The notes under the pieces: generated by a model
What the model was told of the DNA's origin: nothing
The model's database searches: none
What the model saw: only the letters and a program-made list of their open reading frames with translations
Part shown: one piece after another, positions 16,477 to 24,992 of the stretch
How positions within the stretch are numbered: the first letter of the stretch is position 1
Layout: each line of letters starts with the position of its first letter
Assembly: GCA_963811225.1 (NCBI GenBank)
Contig: CAWEQO010000014.1
Coordinates: forward strand, 96,402-160,401
Source of the DNA: CAWEQO01 sp963811225
GTDB lineage: Bacteria; Chloroflexota; Anaerolineae; Anaerolineales; Anaerolineaceae
Direction of reading: 5' to 3'
DNA: 64,000 nucleotides
Position numbers and translations under genes: made by a program

Positions 16477-17256
16477 ATGACAAAAGCAAAATTGGAAAGT
16501 GAAGTGTTTCAAGGCAGCATTATCGTTCCAAGAAAGAAACGGGAGAAGGCTGCGAAAGCAAACAAAGCCGCCCACCGAAAAGGGAAAAAACTCAAGCCAC
16601 ATACCCGGGTACTGGGTTCATGGCTGAGCCCGGTGGAAAAACCGGTCCTGTTATGGCTGGCTGCACGCTTGCCGGCCTGGATGACCCCCGATATTTTGAC
16701 CTTTATCGGTATCCTCGGTTCGGGTCTGATCCTTACCGGATACTGCCTTACGCTGGTTAACAAGTACTTCCTGCTGCTGGCCAGCTTCGGGTTCGTGCTG
16801 AACTGGTTCGGCGACAGCCTCGACGGCACCATCGCGCGCTATCGCAAGATCGAGCGGCCGAAGTACGGCTTCTTTGTCGATCACTCGGTGGACGCTTTCA
16901 ATGAAGTTTGCATCTTCATTGGTGTCGGCATTTCCCCTTACGCTCAATTCACCATTGCCATGCTGGCGCTGGTTGGTTATCTATTGATGTCGGTCAATGT
17001 GTTTTTGAGCACCTACGTGACCGGCGAATTCCGGCTGTCGTACGCCAGGCTCGGCCCGACCGAGGCGCGCATCCTGGCGATTGCGGCGAACCTGTTTGTG
17101 CTGCTGGCCGTGGTGCCGCAGTTGACCGTGTTCGGGTTCGAGATCACAGCCATCGATCTTTTGGGATTGTTCATGGCTGCGGTGCTGTACAGCTCGTTCA
17201 TGATGCAAACGGTTAAGACCAGCTTGAAGCTGGAGAAGGCGGAAAGAAGGAATTAG
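16477..17256 (+). CDS. CDP-alcohol phosphatidyltransferase
   Basis: 259 residues. The signature D-x2-DG-x2-AR-x8-G-x3-D-x3-D is present: GDSLDGTIARYR, then Gly and the two aspartates in GFFVDHSVD (about residues 109-134). A basic tail of about 45 residues precedes six predicted helices. The enzyme transfers a phosphatidyl group from CDP-diacylglycerol to an alcohol such as glycerol-P or inositol-P at the inner membrane. ATG 16477 follows CACGAGGC. It starts 29 nt after the acyltransferase, suggesting co-transcription. Confidence 0.88.
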   Translation: MTKAKLESEVFQGSIIVPRKKREKAAKANKAAHRKGKKLKPHTRVLGSWLSPVEKPVLLWLAARLPAWMTPDILTFIGILGSGLILTGYCLTLVNKYFLLLASFGFVLNWFGDSLDGTIARYRKIERPKYGFFVDHSVDAFNEVCIFIGVGISPYAQFTIAMLALVGYLLMSVNVFLSTYVTGEFRLSYARLGPTEARILAIAANLFVLLAVVPQLTVFGFEITAIDLLGLFMAAVLYSSFMMQTVKTSLKLEKAERRN

Positions 17257-17274
17257 GGAATTGGTAATCAAGCC

Positions 17275-17324
17275 AATAGGGACTGGATCATTGGGACGCC
17301 CTGATGATCCAGTCCCTATTTTGT
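17275..17324 (+). terminator. Rho-independent terminator
   Basis: AATAGGGACTGGATCAT (17275-17291) pairs perfectly with 17304-17320, followed by TTGTTT. It closes the acyltransferase/phosphatidyltransferase unit. Confidence 0.8.
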
Positions 17325-17352
17325 TTGATTACCTTCCCCCAGCAGGTATAAT
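17325..17352 (+). promoter_or_regulatory. Sigma-70-type promoter for the cation exchanger
   Basis: TTGATT (17325-17330), 16-nt spacer, TATAAT (17347-17352), 35 nt upstream of the start. A CGCCCGCAAACGGGCG hairpin (17358-17373) lies in the leader. Confidence 0.55.
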
Positions 17353-17387
17353 GGAAACGCCCGCAAACGGGCGAAACTGGGGGAAAT

Positions 17388-18428
17388 ATGTTTTTTTCCA
17401 ATCTGTCTCTGATCTGGAACATTGTAATCTTCCTGTCAGCGGCGGCGGTGGTGACGGTTGCCGGGATCAAAACCGCCAACGTGATCAACGTGATCACCCA
17501 ACGCACAGGCATGGGCAACGCCATGGGTGGGCTGCTGCTGCTCGGCGGCAGCACCTCGCTGGCTGCACTGGCAACCTCGGTCACGGCTTCCATCAACAAC
17601 AATCCGAACCTGGCATTCAGCAACGCCCTCGGCGGAATCACTGCGGCAGTGGCGTTCACCGCCATTGCCGACATGGTCTACCGCAAGCAGAGCCTGATGT
17701 TTGCGTCGGCTTCGGTGTCCAACTTAATCGAGGGCGGCACGCTCGTGGCGCTGCTGGGGCTGGTCCTGATGGCGCTGGCGCTGCCGGCCTTCAGCATCTG
17801 GTCGGTCAACGTGATTTCGATCGTGCTGGTGTTCGGCTACCTGTACGGTTTGCAGATGGCATCGAAGGCACGCACCGATCCCATGTGGGTGCCGAAAGGC
17901 CAGCAGCAGAAAAAACAGCAGGACAACCAGAAGAAAGGCGAGGGGAAGCAAAAAGGCGGCATGCGCAAGCAGTGGCTGCTGTTTGCCGGTTACTCGCTGG
18001 CCATGGCTGCCGGGGGATGGGTAATCGCCGGGACAGGCACGTCCATCGCCAACGATATCGGCATCTCGCAGACCGTGCTGGGGGCGCTGTTCACCGGCAT
18101 CGCCACTTCGCTGGACTCGTTCGTCACGGTGCTGGCAACGATCTCTAAGGGCAAGCCCACCCTGGCAATCGGCGGGATCATCGGCGGGAACGCCTTCAGC
18201 GTGCTGATCCTGACCGCCGCCGACATCGCCTATCGCAGCGGCTCGATCTACCACAACATCGACAAGCAGCAGACCTTCCTGCTGTCGCTGGCTGTGGTGC
18301 TGACGGGGGTGCAGCTGATGGGGCTGCTGCGACGCCGCAAGCGTGAAATCTTCAACATCGCCTACGACAGCCTGTTGATCTTCGGGCTGTATGCGCTCGG
18401 AATCGTATGGCTGTTTTTTGCGAAGTGA
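17388..18428 (+). CDS. Sodium/calcium exchanger (CaCA) family antiporter
   Basis: 346 residues in two homologous halves. The first half has GGSTSLAALATSVTASINNNPNLAFSNALGG and the second TGIATSLDSFVTVLATISKGKPTLAIGGIIGGNAF, the two inverted alpha repeats that form the cation path. A charged Lys/Gln-rich loop (about residues 165-200) separates them, as in CaCA proteins. Ten or so helices are expected in the inner membrane. The usual acidic residue of the alpha repeat is replaced by Thr/Ser-rich sequence in the first half, so ion specificity is uncertain. The ATG follows GGGGGAAAT. Confidence 0.75.
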   Translation: MFFSNLSLIWNIVIFLSAAAVVTVAGIKTANVINVITQRTGMGNAMGGLLLLGGSTSLAALATSVTASINNNPNLAFSNALGGITAAVAFTAIADMVYRKQSLMFASASVSNLIEGGTLVALLGLVLMALALPAFSIWSVNVISIVLVFGYLYGLQMASKARTDPMWVPKGQQQKKQQDNQKKGEGKQKGGMRKQWLLFAGYSLAMAAGGWVIAGTGTSIANDIGISQTVLGALFTGIATSLDSFVTVLATISKGKPTLAIGGIIGGNAFSVLILTAADIAYRSGSIYHNIDKQQTFLLSLAVVLTGVQLMGLLRRRKREIFNIAYDSLLIFGLYALGIVWLFFAK

Positions 18429-18603
18429 TTGGTGGATTGGTGGATTGGTGGATTGGGCGGTTGGGCGGTTGGGCGGTTGGGCGGATTGGGCGGTTGATGG
18501 ATTGGGCAATTAGGCGATTAGGCGATTAGGCCGCAAGTGAAGCCTAATTCACCAATTGCCCAGTTGCCCAATCGCCCAATCCACCAATCCACCAATCGCC
18601 CGC
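18426..18603. repeat. Inverted array of 8-bp GGATTGGT/GGTTGGGC-like units
   Basis: Direct short repeats built on ATTGGTGG and GGTTGGGCG (18426-18500) are followed by the complementary set ending CCAATCCACCAATCCACC (to about 18597), with a central ATTAGGCGATTAGG stretch. It folds into one long imperfect hairpin. It is not a CRISPR: units are too short and there are no spacers. Confidence 0.7.
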
Positions 18604-18694
18604 TCTCGCTTTATGGTACACTTTCGTTAACATAACAGGTAATCTTTATTCGATTAGCAACGCAGAGGGTACAGTTGCTTCCATTTCTACGAGG

Positions 18695-18755
18695 GAATTT
18701 GTACGGTGTTTGAGAATGGCGGCTCTGTCGCCATTCTCAAACACCGTACAAATTC
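18695..18755. repeat. 27-bp perfect hairpin directly upstream of the PDH operon
   Basis: 18695-18721 (starting GAATTTGTACGG) is exactly complementary to 18729-18755 with a 7-nt GCTCTGT loop. No U-tract follows; the AAGGAGG ribosome binding site of the E1 alpha gene begins 5 nt later. It may be an mRNA stability or regulatory structure or a MITE-like insertion. Confidence 0.8.
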
Positions 18756-18774
18756 GTTTAAGGAGGAATTTCAT

Positions 18775-19758
18775 ATGGCGTTGTCGAAGGATACGATGCG
18801 TGAGATGTTCTGGACCATGCTGCTGGCGCGGCGGGTGGACGAGCGCGCCTGGGTGCTGCACCGCCAGGGCAAGATCGCCTTTCACATCTCGGGGATCGGG
18901 CAGGAAGGCGCTCAGGTCGGTGCGGCCTATGCGATCCGCAAGGGTCACGACTGGGTTACGCCCTACTACCGCGATCTGGCGCTGATGATGGCCCTGGGCT
19001 ACTCAGCCCGGGACTTCATGTTCGCAGCGATGGGCAAGGAAGGCGAGGTCACGTCCGGTGGGCGGCAGATGCCCAGCCACTTCAGCTACAAGCCGTCCAA
19101 CCTGGTCAGCCACAGCGCACCGGTCGCCACACAGGCCCCGCATGCTGCCGGGATTGGCCTGGCGATCAAGCTGAACAAGACCGACCAGGTCGTGCTGTCC
19201 ACCGTGGGCGAAGGCTCCACCTCACAGGGTGAGTGGTACGAGGCGCTCAACTTCTCCTCGGTGCACAACCTGCCGGTGGTGTTCATTGTGGAGAACAACC
19301 TGTATGCCATCTCCGTGCCGGTCGACCGGCAGATGGCCGTGCCCGGCCCGGCCGACAAGGCCTGCGGCCTGGGCCTGGACGGGCGCACCGTGGACGGCAC
19401 GGATATGTTTGCAGTCTACGAGGAGGTGCACAAGGCGGTCGAGAAGGCGCGCAAGGGCGGCGGGCCCAGCCTGATCGAGGCGCGCATGTACCGCATCACC
19501 CCGCACTCCTCGGACGACGACGACCGCACCTACCGCTCCCGTGAGGAGGTGGAGGAGCACAAGAAGAGCGACCCGCTTCTGGTGGCGCGCAAGGCGCTGG
19601 AAGGCGCCGGCATCCTGACGCCCAAGATGGTGGACGAGATGGAGGCGCGCGCCAAAGAGATCGTGAACCAGGCGGTCCAGGAAGCCACAGATGCCCCCTA
19701 CCCACCCCTGCAAGTGGGCCAGACCGGCGTGTATGCCCAGGAGGTGGAGCATGCCTGA
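18775..19758 (+). CDS. pdhA: Pyruvate (2-oxoacid) dehydrogenase E1 component, alpha subunit
   Basis: 327 residues. The thiamine-pyrophosphate motif is present as STVGEGSTSQGEWYEALNFSS through VFIVENNLYAIS (GDG replaced by GEG, NN kept). Phosphorylation-loop-like YRITPHSSDDDDRTYRS follows. With E1 beta it decarboxylates a 2-oxoacid and passes the acyl group to lipoyl-E2. AAGGAGGAATTTC places the start at ATG 18775; reading further upstream would enter the hairpin. The stop overlaps the E1 beta start by 8 nt. Branched-chain 2-oxoacid dehydrogenase is the alternative specificity. Confidence 0.9.
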   Translation: MALSKDTMREMFWTMLLARRVDERAWVLHRQGKIAFHISGIGQEGAQVGAAYAIRKGHDWVTPYYRDLALMMALGYSARDFMFAAMGKEGEVTSGGRQMPSHFSYKPSNLVSHSAPVATQAPHAAGIGLAIKLNKTDQVVLSTVGEGSTSQGEWYEALNFSSVHNLPVVFIVENNLYAISVPVDRQMAVPGPADKACGLGLDGRTVDGTDMFAVYEEVHKAVEKARKGGGPSLIEARMYRITPHSSDDDDRTYRSREEVEEHKKSDPLLVARKALEGAGILTPKMVDEMEARAKEIVNQAVQEATDAPYPPLQVGQTGVYAQEVEHA

Positions 19759-20734
19759 GAAAACCATGATCGATGCCATCCGCGAGGCCATGGACGAAGA
19801 ATTGGCACGCGACGAAAAGGTGTTCATCATCGGCGAGGACGTGGGCCAGCGCGGCGGCGTGTTCCGGGCGACGATGGGCCTGTTCGACAAATACGGCGGC
19901 GACCGGGTGATCAATTCGCCGCTGGCGGAGCTGTCGATTGTGGGCGTGGGCATCGGGGCTGCGCTGTACGGCATGCGCCCGATCTGTGAGATCCAGTTCG
20001 CCGACTTCATCTACCCGGCCATGAACCAGATCATCAGCGAGGCGGCCAAGATGCACTACCGCTCGAACGGCGACTGGCAGGCGCCGATGGTCATCCGGGC
20101 GCCCTACGGCGGCGGGATCGGCGGCGGGCTGTACCACTCGCAGAGCGTCGAGGCCTTCTTCACCCACATACCGGGGCTGAAGGTGGTCATCCCCTCCAAC
20201 CCCTACGACGCCAAGGGGCTGCTCAAGTCGGCGGTGCGCGATCCCGACCCGGTGATGTTCTTCGAGCCGAAGAAGGGTTACCGCCTGATCCGCGGCGAGG
20301 TGCCGGAGGGCGAGTATACCGTGCCGATTGGCCCGGCCAAGGTGTCGCGTGAGGGCCAGGACCTGTCGGTGTTTGCGTATGGGATCATGCACCACTACGC
20401 CCTGCAAGCCGCCGAGACCGTGGCGCAGGAGGGAATCGACGTCGAGGTGGTGGATTTGCGCACGCTGTACCCGGTGGACCGCAAGACGATCCTGGATTCG
20501 GTGAAAAAGACCAGCAAGGCGCTGATCGTGTATGAGGACAACCTGACCGGCGGCTACGGCGCAGAGGTGTCTGCCACGATTGCCGGCGGCGCTTTCGAGT
20601 ATTTAGATGCGCCGGTGAAGCGGCTGGCCGGGCCGGATGTGCCGGCAGTGCCGTTTGCGCACAACCTGCAGGACTGGTTCATGCTCAATCCGGACAAGAT
20701 CGCCGAGGCCATCCGTGAGCTGGCGAGGTATTAG
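19751..20734 (+). CDS. pdhB: Pyruvate (2-oxoacid) dehydrogenase E1 component, beta subunit
   Basis: 327 residues. EKTMIDAIREAMDEELARDEKVFIIGEDVGQRGG, NSPLAELSIVGVGIGAALYGMRPICEIQF and the Cys-free core AAKMHYRSNGDW are typical of E1 beta/transketolase C-terminal proteins. ATG 19751 sits within GGTGGAGCATGCC, overlapping the alpha subunit, so translation is coupled. The beta subunit supplies half of the TPP site and the E2-binding surface. Confidence 0.92.
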   Translation: MPEKTMIDAIREAMDEELARDEKVFIIGEDVGQRGGVFRATMGLFDKYGGDRVINSPLAELSIVGVGIGAALYGMRPICEIQFADFIYPAMNQIISEAAKMHYRSNGDWQAPMVIRAPYGGGIGGGLYHSQSVEAFFTHIPGLKVVIPSNPYDAKGLLKSAVRDPDPVMFFEPKKGYRLIRGEVPEGEYTVPIGPAKVSREGQDLSVFAYGIMHHYALQAAETVAQEGIDVEVVDLRTLYPVDRKTILDSVKKTSKALIVYEDNLTGGYGAEVSATIAGGAFEYLDAPVKRLAGPDVPAVPFAHNLQDWFMLNPDKIAEAIRELARY

Positions 20735-20742
20735 GAGGATTT

Positions 20743-22125
20743 ATGCCAACCAAAGTCATTATGCCGCAGCTAGGCGAATCGGTCGTTGAGGGCACGGTCG
20801 CCGAGTGGCTGAAGAAAGAGGGCGAACACGTCGAGGAGTTCGAGCCGCTGGTGGAGGTGGATACCGACAAGGTCAACAGCGAGGTGCCCAGCCCGGCCAG
20901 CGGGACGGTGCTGAAGATCCTGGTGCCCCGCTCGGAGACGGTGCAGGCGGGCACGGTGCTGGCCTGGATCGGCGAGCCGGGCGAGGAGATCCCCGAGGGT
21001 GAGGATGCGCCGCCCAAGCAGCGCGACGAGTCGGCGCTGAGCGAGGAGCAGGAAGCCGCCACCCCCACCCTCGAAACGGGGGATCAAGAACAGACCCGCC
21101 CGGTAAGTGTAACCGCCGAGGAGCAGGCCGAGCCGGCCACGCCGGGCAGGGACAGGAAACTGGGCTTCATCTCGCCGGTGGTGGCGCGGCTGGCACAAGA
21201 TGAGAACGTGGACCTGCGTGAGGTGCCGGGATCGGGCGAGGGCGGCCGCATCACCAAGAAGGACGTGCTCAAGTACATCGAAGAGCGCCAGGCCCGACCG
21301 GAGCGCGAAGAGCCGGCTGCCTGGGAGACGCCCGGGGAAGGGGATCTGTTCCGCCCGACCGAGCTGCAGTTCCCTCAGGAGAAGCAGCAGCCCCAGGCGC
21401 AGCCGTCGAAAGCGCCTGAAAAACAGACCGGCGTCGAGAAACAGAGCGGCGACCGGCTCATGCCGCTGACCAGCGTGCGACGTCAGATCGCCGAGCACAT
21501 GGTACGCAGCAAGCGCAGCGCCCCGCACGTGACCACTGTAATGGAGGCCAACATGCAGCGGGTGGCGCAGCACCGCGCCGCGCACAAGGACAGCTACGCC
21601 CGCGAGGGGGCCAACCTGACCTACACAGCCTACTTCGTCTCGGCGGTCGTGCAGGCCTTGCGCGCCTACCCGATCGTCAACTCTTCCTGGAGCGACGAGG
21701 GCATCCTTGTGCATCCAGACAGCAACGTGGGTGTAGCGGTCTCGCTGGGCGAGGAAGGCCTGATTGTGCCGGTGATCCAGCAGGCCGGGCAGTACTCGCT
21801 GCTGGGGCTGGCCCGAGCCATCAATGACCTGGCCGAGCGGGCGCGCAGTCACAAGCTCAAACCCGATGACGTGCGCGGCGGCACCTTCTCGATCACCAAC
21901 CACGGCACGTCGCGCTCACTGTTCGCCACCCCGGTCATCAACCAGCCGCAAGCCGCCATTTTAGGCGTCGGCATGATCCAGAAGCGGGTGGTGGTGATCG
22001 ACGACGCCATCGCCATCCGCCCGATGGTGTACCTGTCGCTGACCTTCGACCACCGCATCCTGGACGGGGCTTCGGGGGATGGGTTCCTGGGGAAGATTGT
22101 GGACGTGCTGGAAAATTGGAGTTAG
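20743..22125 (+). CDS. pdhC: Dihydrolipoamide acyltransferase (E2) of a 2-oxoacid dehydrogenase complex
   Basis: 460 residues in the usual order. A lipoyl domain (1-78) carries the lipoyl-lysine in DTDKVNSEVPSPASG. A Glu/Pro-rich linker follows, then a peripheral subunit-binding domain (about 143-180: FISPVVARLAQDENVDL, GRITKKDVLKYIE), another linker, and the acyltransferase domain (about 235-460) ending with catalytic FDHRILDGASGDGF (HxxxDG). Only one lipoyl domain is present. It starts 9 nt after E1 beta. No E3 (lipoamide dehydrogenase) gene is in this operon, so E3 must be encoded elsewhere. Confidence 0.93.
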   Translation: MPTKVIMPQLGESVVEGTVAEWLKKEGEHVEEFEPLVEVDTDKVNSEVPSPASGTVLKILVPRSETVQAGTVLAWIGEPGEEIPEGEDAPPKQRDESALSEEQEAATPTLETGDQEQTRPVSVTAEEQAEPATPGRDRKLGFISPVVARLAQDENVDLREVPGSGEGGRITKKDVLKYIEERQARPEREEPAAWETPGEGDLFRPTELQFPQEKQQPQAQPSKAPEKQTGVEKQSGDRLMPLTSVRRQIAEHMVRSKRSAPHVTTVMEANMQRVAQHRAAHKDSYAREGANLTYTAYFVSAVVQALRAYPIVNSSWSDEGILVHPDSNVGVAVSLGEEGLIVPVIQQAGQYSLLGLARAINDLAERARSHKLKPDDVRGGTFSITNHGTSRSLFATPVINQPQAAILGVGMIQKRVVVIDDAIAIRPMVYLSLTFDHRILDGASGDGFLGKIVDVLENWS

Positions 22126-22161
22126 TAGAAAACAGAGAGCAGAGAGTAGAGAGGATCGGTT

Positions 22162-22542
22162 ATGTCTGAGCAAGTGATTTCGGTTGACAGTTCCGATATC
22201 CGAGAGGGAAAGCTGGAGGAACTGAAAAGAGCCGTTCAGGAACTGGTCGACTTCGTCGAAGCGAACGAGACCAGCATCCTGTCTTACCAAATGTTTATCG
22301 ATGAACACGAGCAGCGCATGACGGTCGTGCAGGTCCACCCGGACTCTGCCTCCATGGAGTACCACATGCAGGCGGCGGGCGAGATCTTCGCGAAGTTTGG
22401 CAGCCTGATCCAGTTGCGCACGATGGATGTCTACGGCGCGCCCAGCGAGAGGCTGGTGGAGCAGCTGCGGTCCAAAGTGCAGATGCTGGGCACTGCGACG
22501 GTGCACGTCCACCGCCCGCAAGCGGGCTTCAGCCGATTGTAG
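22162..22542 (+). CDS. ABM-like dimeric alpha/beta-barrel protein of unknown function
   Basis: 126 residues. REGKLEELKRAVQELVDFVEAN followed by SYQMFIDEHEQRMTVVQVHPDSASMEYHM is the pattern of the antibiotic-biosynthesis-monooxygenase-like ferredoxin fold (helix, strand with Tyr/Phe, D/E-x-x-S-x-x-x-H). There is no heme or catalytic signature to pick a role. It lies 36 nt after E2 and before a strong terminator, so it is probably the last gene of the PDH operon. Confidence 0.65.
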   Translation: MSEQVISVDSSDIREGKLEELKRAVQELVDFVEANETSILSYQMFIDEHEQRMTVVQVHPDSASMEYHMQAAGEIFAKFGSLIQLRTMDVYGAPSERLVEQLRSKVQMLGTATVHVHRPQAGFSRL

Positions 22543-22557
22543 ACCGAGCTTTAGCAG

Positions 22558-22604
22558 CCAGGCAGGTGGGTATTCGCAAAGTGCCCTACCTGCCTGGTTT
22601 TTTT
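22558..22604 (+). terminator. Rho-independent terminator of the PDH operon
   Basis: CCAGGCAGGTGGG and CCCTACCTGCCTGG pair around TATTCGCAAAGTG and are followed by seven T. Confidence 0.88.
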
Positions 22605-22861
22605 ATCCTGCGGTGAGCAATGAACCAGTCCCGCCAGACCGATGATCGCCCACTGGCCCAGGCGGGCGCTGAGAGAGCGCGCTGGTGCATGACGCGAACG
22701 AGGGGCGTCAGGGAGCCGTCACGCGGGCCGGTTTGCAGCACCCGCCAGGCGAGGAAGGCGAAGGGCAGGATGGCGATGAGGGCGACGACCAGGCCGATGC
22801 TGAGCGTGGCGCGCGGATGACGCAGGGTCACTTTTTGGCCGGAGAGCCAATCTTTGCGCAT
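22586..22861 (-). CDS. Small single-pass membrane protein (doubtful)
   Basis: 91 residues from ATG 22861, preceded on the minus strand by GGGGGAGAAAGGAACCGC. One clear hydrophobic segment (about 21-40: SIGLVVALIAILPFAFLAW) follows a basic N-terminus. The C-terminal part is Arg/Trp-rich and its stop lies inside the opposing PDH terminator. No family recognised. The good ribosome binding site and the helix argue for a real gene; the low-complexity tail argues against. Confidence 0.4.
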   Translation of the reverse strand: MRKDWLSGQKVTLRHPRATLSIGLVVALIAILPFAFLAWRVLQTGPRDGSLTPLVRVMHQRALSAPAWASGRSSVWRDWFIAHRRIKKPGR

Positions 22862-22917
22862 GCGGTTCCTTTCTCCCCCTGCTCCTATTGTAGCCGTAGG
22901 TTGGCCGCGGTTGAAAT

Positions 22918-22973
22918 CGCAGCCCCAGACTGCCCTTACAGGGTGCTTCGTCGCGAGGATATCTGGGGCTGCG
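22918..22973. repeat. REP-like palindrome (CCCCAG...CTGGGG family)
   Basis: CGCAGCCCCAGA (22918-22929) pairs with TCTGGGGCTGCG (22962-22973). The loop CTGCCCTTACAGGGTGCTTCG is shared almost exactly with the element at 38505-38551. Confidence 0.65.
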
Positions 22974-23042
22974 TGAGCGGTATATGCTACAATATCTCTG
23001 GCAATTATTCTCATCGATACAAACAACATAGGAGAGAACATC

Positions 23043-24923
23043 ATGATTCGAGCCGAGGGGCCGTGGTTCCGGGATGAGCATGGGCGGGCGCTGATTTTGC
23101 GCGGGGTGAACCTGGGCGGCAGCAGCAAGGCGCCGTTTGGGCCCAAGGGGCCGTCACACGTGCGAGAGGGCTTCTTCGACCACCGCAGCGTCTCATTCGT
23201 GGGGCGGCCCTTCCCGCTGGCCGAGGCCGACGAGCATCTCCGCCGCCTGCACGCCTGGGGCTTCCGCTTCCTGCGCTTCCTGATCACCTGGGAGGCGGTC
23301 GAGCACGCCGGGCCGGGGCAGTACGACTATGCGTACATCGACTACGTGGCCGAGGTGGTGCGGCGGGCGGGCGAGCATGGCATCAACGTGTTCATCGACC
23401 CGCACCAGGACGCCTGGAGCCGCTTCACGGGCGGCGACGGTGCGCCGGGCTGGACGCTGGAGGCGGTCGGGATGCAGCCGGAGAAGCTGGTCGAGACCGG
23501 CGCTGCGGTGGTGCATAACCAGCACCCGGGCCAGTTCCCACGCATGATCTGGCCGACCAACTACGCCAAGCTCGGCGCAGCGACGATGTTCACGCTGTTT
23601 TTCGCCGGGAGCGATTTCGCGCCCAACCTGTGCATCAACGGCCAATCGGTGCAGGAATATCTACAGGCGCACTACATCGAGGCGGTGCGGCAGGTTGCGC
23701 TGGCGGTTAAAAACCTGCCCAACGTGGCCGGCTTCGACACGCTCAACGAGCCGACGACCGGCTACATCGGCCGCAGCGACCTGACCCAGCCCTTCGGGGT
23801 GCTGCTAAAAGGCTACTCGCCCTCACCGCTGCAGTCGTGGGCGCTGGGCGAGGGCATCCCGCAGGAGGTGGAGGTGTGGGACACCGGCCTGACCGGGCCC
23901 AAGCTGCAGCGGCGCGAGACGCTGAACGAGGCGGGGGCGCGCCTGTGGCGCGAGGGCTGCCGCGACGTGTGGCGGGCGCACGGCGTGTGGGACGTTGATT
24001 CGCAGGGCAAGCCGTACCTGATCGAGCCGGACTACTTCAGCCGGGCAGCCGGTCGCAAGGTCGTCTTTGGCGACTACATCAAGCCCTTCGCCATCCGCTA
24101 CACTGAGGCCATCCGCTCGATCAACCCGGATTGGATCATCTTCTTCGAGAACGCCGTGGACGATGAAACCCCGCCGCGCTGGAGCGAGGAGGACCCCACC
24201 AACATCGCCTACGCGCCGCACTGGTACGACGGTATGACCCTGTTCACCAAGAGCTTCAACCCCTGGCTCGGGGTGGACACGACCGGCGAGAAGACAAAGC
24301 TGGTGGTGGGGCCGGGCAAGGTGCGCAAGTCGTTTGCGGACCAACTGGGGCAGATCAAGCGGATGGCGCAGACTCGCCTCGGCGGCGTGCCCACCCTGCT
24401 CGGTGAGTTCGGCATCCCCTTCGACCTGAACGGCAAGCGCGCCTACCGCAGCGGCAACTTCAGCAAGCAGGCGCAGGCGCTGGACGCCAGCTTTTGCGCG
24501 CTGGAGGCCAACCTGCTGAGCGGCACGCTGTGGAACTATACCGCCGACAACACCAACGCCCACGGCGACCAGTGGAACGAGGAAGACCTGTCGATCTTCA
24601 GCCGCGACCAGCAAACGGACCCCGAGGACATCAACTCGGGCGGGCGGGCGCTGGAGGCGGGCGTGCGCCCGTATGCCGTGGCGACCGCCGGCGAGCCGCT
24701 GGCGATGTCGTTCGACCGCAAGCGCAAGCTGTTCGTGTTCGAGTTCCGCCACGACCCGGCCATCCGGGAGCCGAGCGAGTTCTACGTGCCAAACTTGCAG
24801 TATCCCCGCGGCTACCGGGTGATCCTCTCGGACGGGGAGTACTGGGTGGACCGCGAGAACCAGCGCATGGTCTACCGGCACACCTTCACTCGTGAGGTGC
24901 ACCGGGTGGAGATTGTGGAGTAA
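23043..24923 (+). CDS. Glycoside hydrolase family 5-type enzyme (endoglycoceramidase-like)
   Basis: 626 residues. The TIM-barrel start ALILRGVNLGGSSKAPFG, FLRFLITWEAVEHAGPGQYDYAYIDYV, and GFDTLNEPTTGYIG place the acid/base Glu (NEP). PTLLGEFGIPFDLNG supplies the nucleophile Glu (GEFG). The NIAYAPHWYDG segment is the usual His/Tyr site. A C-terminal beta-domain (about 540-626) completes the layout seen in GH5 endoglycoceramidase-like proteins. No signal peptide is visible, so it is probably cytoplasmic or exported by another route. ATG 23043 follows AGGAGAGAACATC. The glycolipid substrate is an inference from the family. Confidence 0.82.
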   Translation: MIRAEGPWFRDEHGRALILRGVNLGGSSKAPFGPKGPSHVREGFFDHRSVSFVGRPFPLAEADEHLRRLHAWGFRFLRFLITWEAVEHAGPGQYDYAYIDYVAEVVRRAGEHGINVFIDPHQDAWSRFTGGDGAPGWTLEAVGMQPEKLVETGAAVVHNQHPGQFPRMIWPTNYAKLGAATMFTLFFAGSDFAPNLCINGQSVQEYLQAHYIEAVRQVALAVKNLPNVAGFDTLNEPTTGYIGRSDLTQPFGVLLKGYSPSPLQSWALGEGIPQEVEVWDTGLTGPKLQRRETLNEAGARLWREGCRDVWRAHGVWDVDSQGKPYLIEPDYFSRAAGRKVVFGDYIKPFAIRYTEAIRSINPDWIIFFENAVDDETPPRWSEEDPTNIAYAPHWYDGMTLFTKSFNPWLGVDTTGEKTKLVVGPGKVRKSFADQLGQIKRMAQTRLGGVPTLLGEFGIPFDLNGKRAYRSGNFSKQAQALDASFCALEANLLSGTLWNYTADNTNAHGDQWNEEDLSIFSRDQQTDPEDINSGGRALEAGVRPYAVATAGEPLAMSFDRKRKLFVFEFRHDPAIREPSEFYVPNLQYPRGYRVILSDGEYWVDRENQRMVYRHTFTREVHRVEIVE

Positions 24924-24992
24924 ATTCAGGGGGTGTGGCGGGCCGGAGGCTTATGCTTGCATTCCCCTCCAAGCTAAGGCATAATCTCCTCT

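Noticed and set aside
18426..18603. Possible CRISPR or iteron origin
   Set aside because: 8-bp units without spacers, in inverted halves; no replication protein gene or DnaA boxes seen.
20770..21903. 377-residue minus-strand frame opposite the E2 gene
   Set aside because: Antisense to lipoyl and catalytic domains with clear motifs; no homology-like features of its own.
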